DNA of 64,000 nucleotides from 66-474 sp035281745. GTDB lineage: Bacteria; Pseudomonadota; Gammaproteobacteria; Xanthomonadales; Rhodanobacteraceae. The notes below the pieces were generated by a model. That model was given only the letters and a program-made list of their open reading frames with translations, did no database searches and was not told the origin of the DNA. The translations under genes and the position numbers were made by a program. Below are positions 63,718 to 64,000 of this stretch, piece after piece (within the stretch, counting starts at the first letter, position 1; every line of letters starts with the position of its first letter). The stretch is from positions 10,031-74,030 of the forward strand of contig DATEDI010000017.1 of assembly GCA_035281745.1 (NCBI GenBank), written 5' to 3'.

Positions 63718-64000
63718 ATGCCCTTGAACATTCCGATACGTCGCGGCAATTTTGCCGTCGCGGTCTTGGCCACCGTGTTGCTGGCCGGCTGTGCCAGTAC
63801 CGGCGGATTGCACCCGACCGCGACGCCCACGAATCCTGCCTCGCTCGCTGCGCAGCGCTCTTTCTCGGGCGCGAGAATGGACGCCGCCGCGTGGCCGCAG
63901 CAGGGCTGGTGGAAGGTGCTGGGCGACGCGCAGCTCGACGAGCTGGTCGACGAGGCGCTGGCCGACAATCCGGACATGACGCTGGTGGATGCACGCGTCC
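63718..64000 (+). CDS. Efflux transporter outer membrane lipoprotein, NodT/OprM type (3' partial)
   Basis: TolC-like channel of a tripartite drug pump. The visible 94 residues have a lipoprotein signal (VAVLATVLLAGC, lipobox LAGC), then DAAAWPQQGWWKVLGDAQLDELVDEALADNPDMTLVDARV, which is the conserved family start. The gene runs off the window. It lies 173 bases after the MarR gene on the same strand, so membrane-fusion and MFS genes are expected next. Confidence 0.88.
   Translation, partial: MPLNIPIRRGNFAVAVLATVLLAGCASTGGLHPTATPTNPASLAAQRSFSGARMDAAAWPQQGWWKVLGDAQLDELVDEALADNPDMTLVDARV

Noticed and set aside
63545..63727. 60-codon frame between marR and the efflux gene
   Set aside because: It overlaps the next start, is Arg/Ser/His-rich, and has no ribosome-binding site.

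Overview
The window is a 64 kb, GC-rich, gene-dense stretch of gammaproteobacterial chromosome. I place it in the Xanthomonadales, most likely Rhodanobacteraceae or a near relative. Supporting signs are a class II DAHP synthase, a TonB-receptor-centred N-acetylglucosamine locus, secY followed by rpsM with no rpmJ, the joint presence of hfq-hflX-hflK-hflC and a MarR/NodT efflux pair, and several families of short extragenic repeats. The genus is an inference. No rRNA, tRNA, CRISPR array, prophage or intact insertion sequence was recognised.

Layout. 1-4.5 kb: the end of the spc/alpha ribosomal operon (secY partial, rpsM, rpsK, rpsD, rpoA, rplQ), closed by a strong terminator. 4.6-14.1 kb: housekeeping genes (dsbB, class II DAHP synthase, a Mug-type DNA glycosylase, an RDD protein fused to a type IV pilin-like domain, typA, a decayed hydrolase, a cyclophilin, a GlsB-like membrane protein, an aminotransferase, mdh). 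14.2-28.2 kb: a TolB/TPR membrane protein, a BrkB-type membrane protein, a dicarboxylate symporter, prpB and prpC separated by two paralogous membrane proteins of unknown function, a GST, fadH, an S9 peptidase and two DUF proteins. 28.2-30.7 kb: terC behind a manganese (yybP-ykoY) riboswitch, divergent from prpD. 30.9-33 kb: an OmpA-family porin and a pseudouridine synthase.

33-46.3 kb is a chitin/GlcNAc utilisation locus. A leftward operon nagP-nagR-nagB-II-nagA lies head to head with a rightward set: glucokinase/GlcNAc kinase, TonB-dependent receptor, GH9 enzyme, GH20 hexosaminidase. The divergent promoter region has a perfect TGACAACGTTGTCA palindrome and an imperfect second copy that suit the LacI-type repressor. 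The products make a complete route: oligosaccharide import through the receptor, periplasmic cutting by GH9/GH20, GlcNAc uptake by NagP, phosphorylation, deacetylation, and deamination to fructose 6-phosphate.

46.3-62.3 kb: tdh/kbl (threonine to glycine) split by repeat elements, the miaA-hfq-hflX-hflK-hflC-purA group, a tiny Cys-rich protein, a small alarmone-hydrolase-like HD protein, mutL, and a run of small housekeeping genes (DUF1684, FKBP isomerase, DUF1289, Nudix CoA hydrolase, rhodanese). 62.4-64 kb: a PagL-like outer membrane deacylase, then a MarR repressor from an apparently leaderless promoter and the start of an outer membrane efflux lipoprotein gene, as in emrR-emrC systems.

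The most unusual items are: a 269-bp element with 23-bp perfect terminal inverted repeats sitting between hfq and hflX and apparently replacing the hflX start region; a 99-bp duplication of the purA leader and first 13 codons that leaves a decoy mini-ORF; the RDD-pilin fusion; a Mug-family glycosylase whose motif-A Asn is changed; the paralogous pair embedded in the prp locus; and the manganese riboswitch in front of terC.
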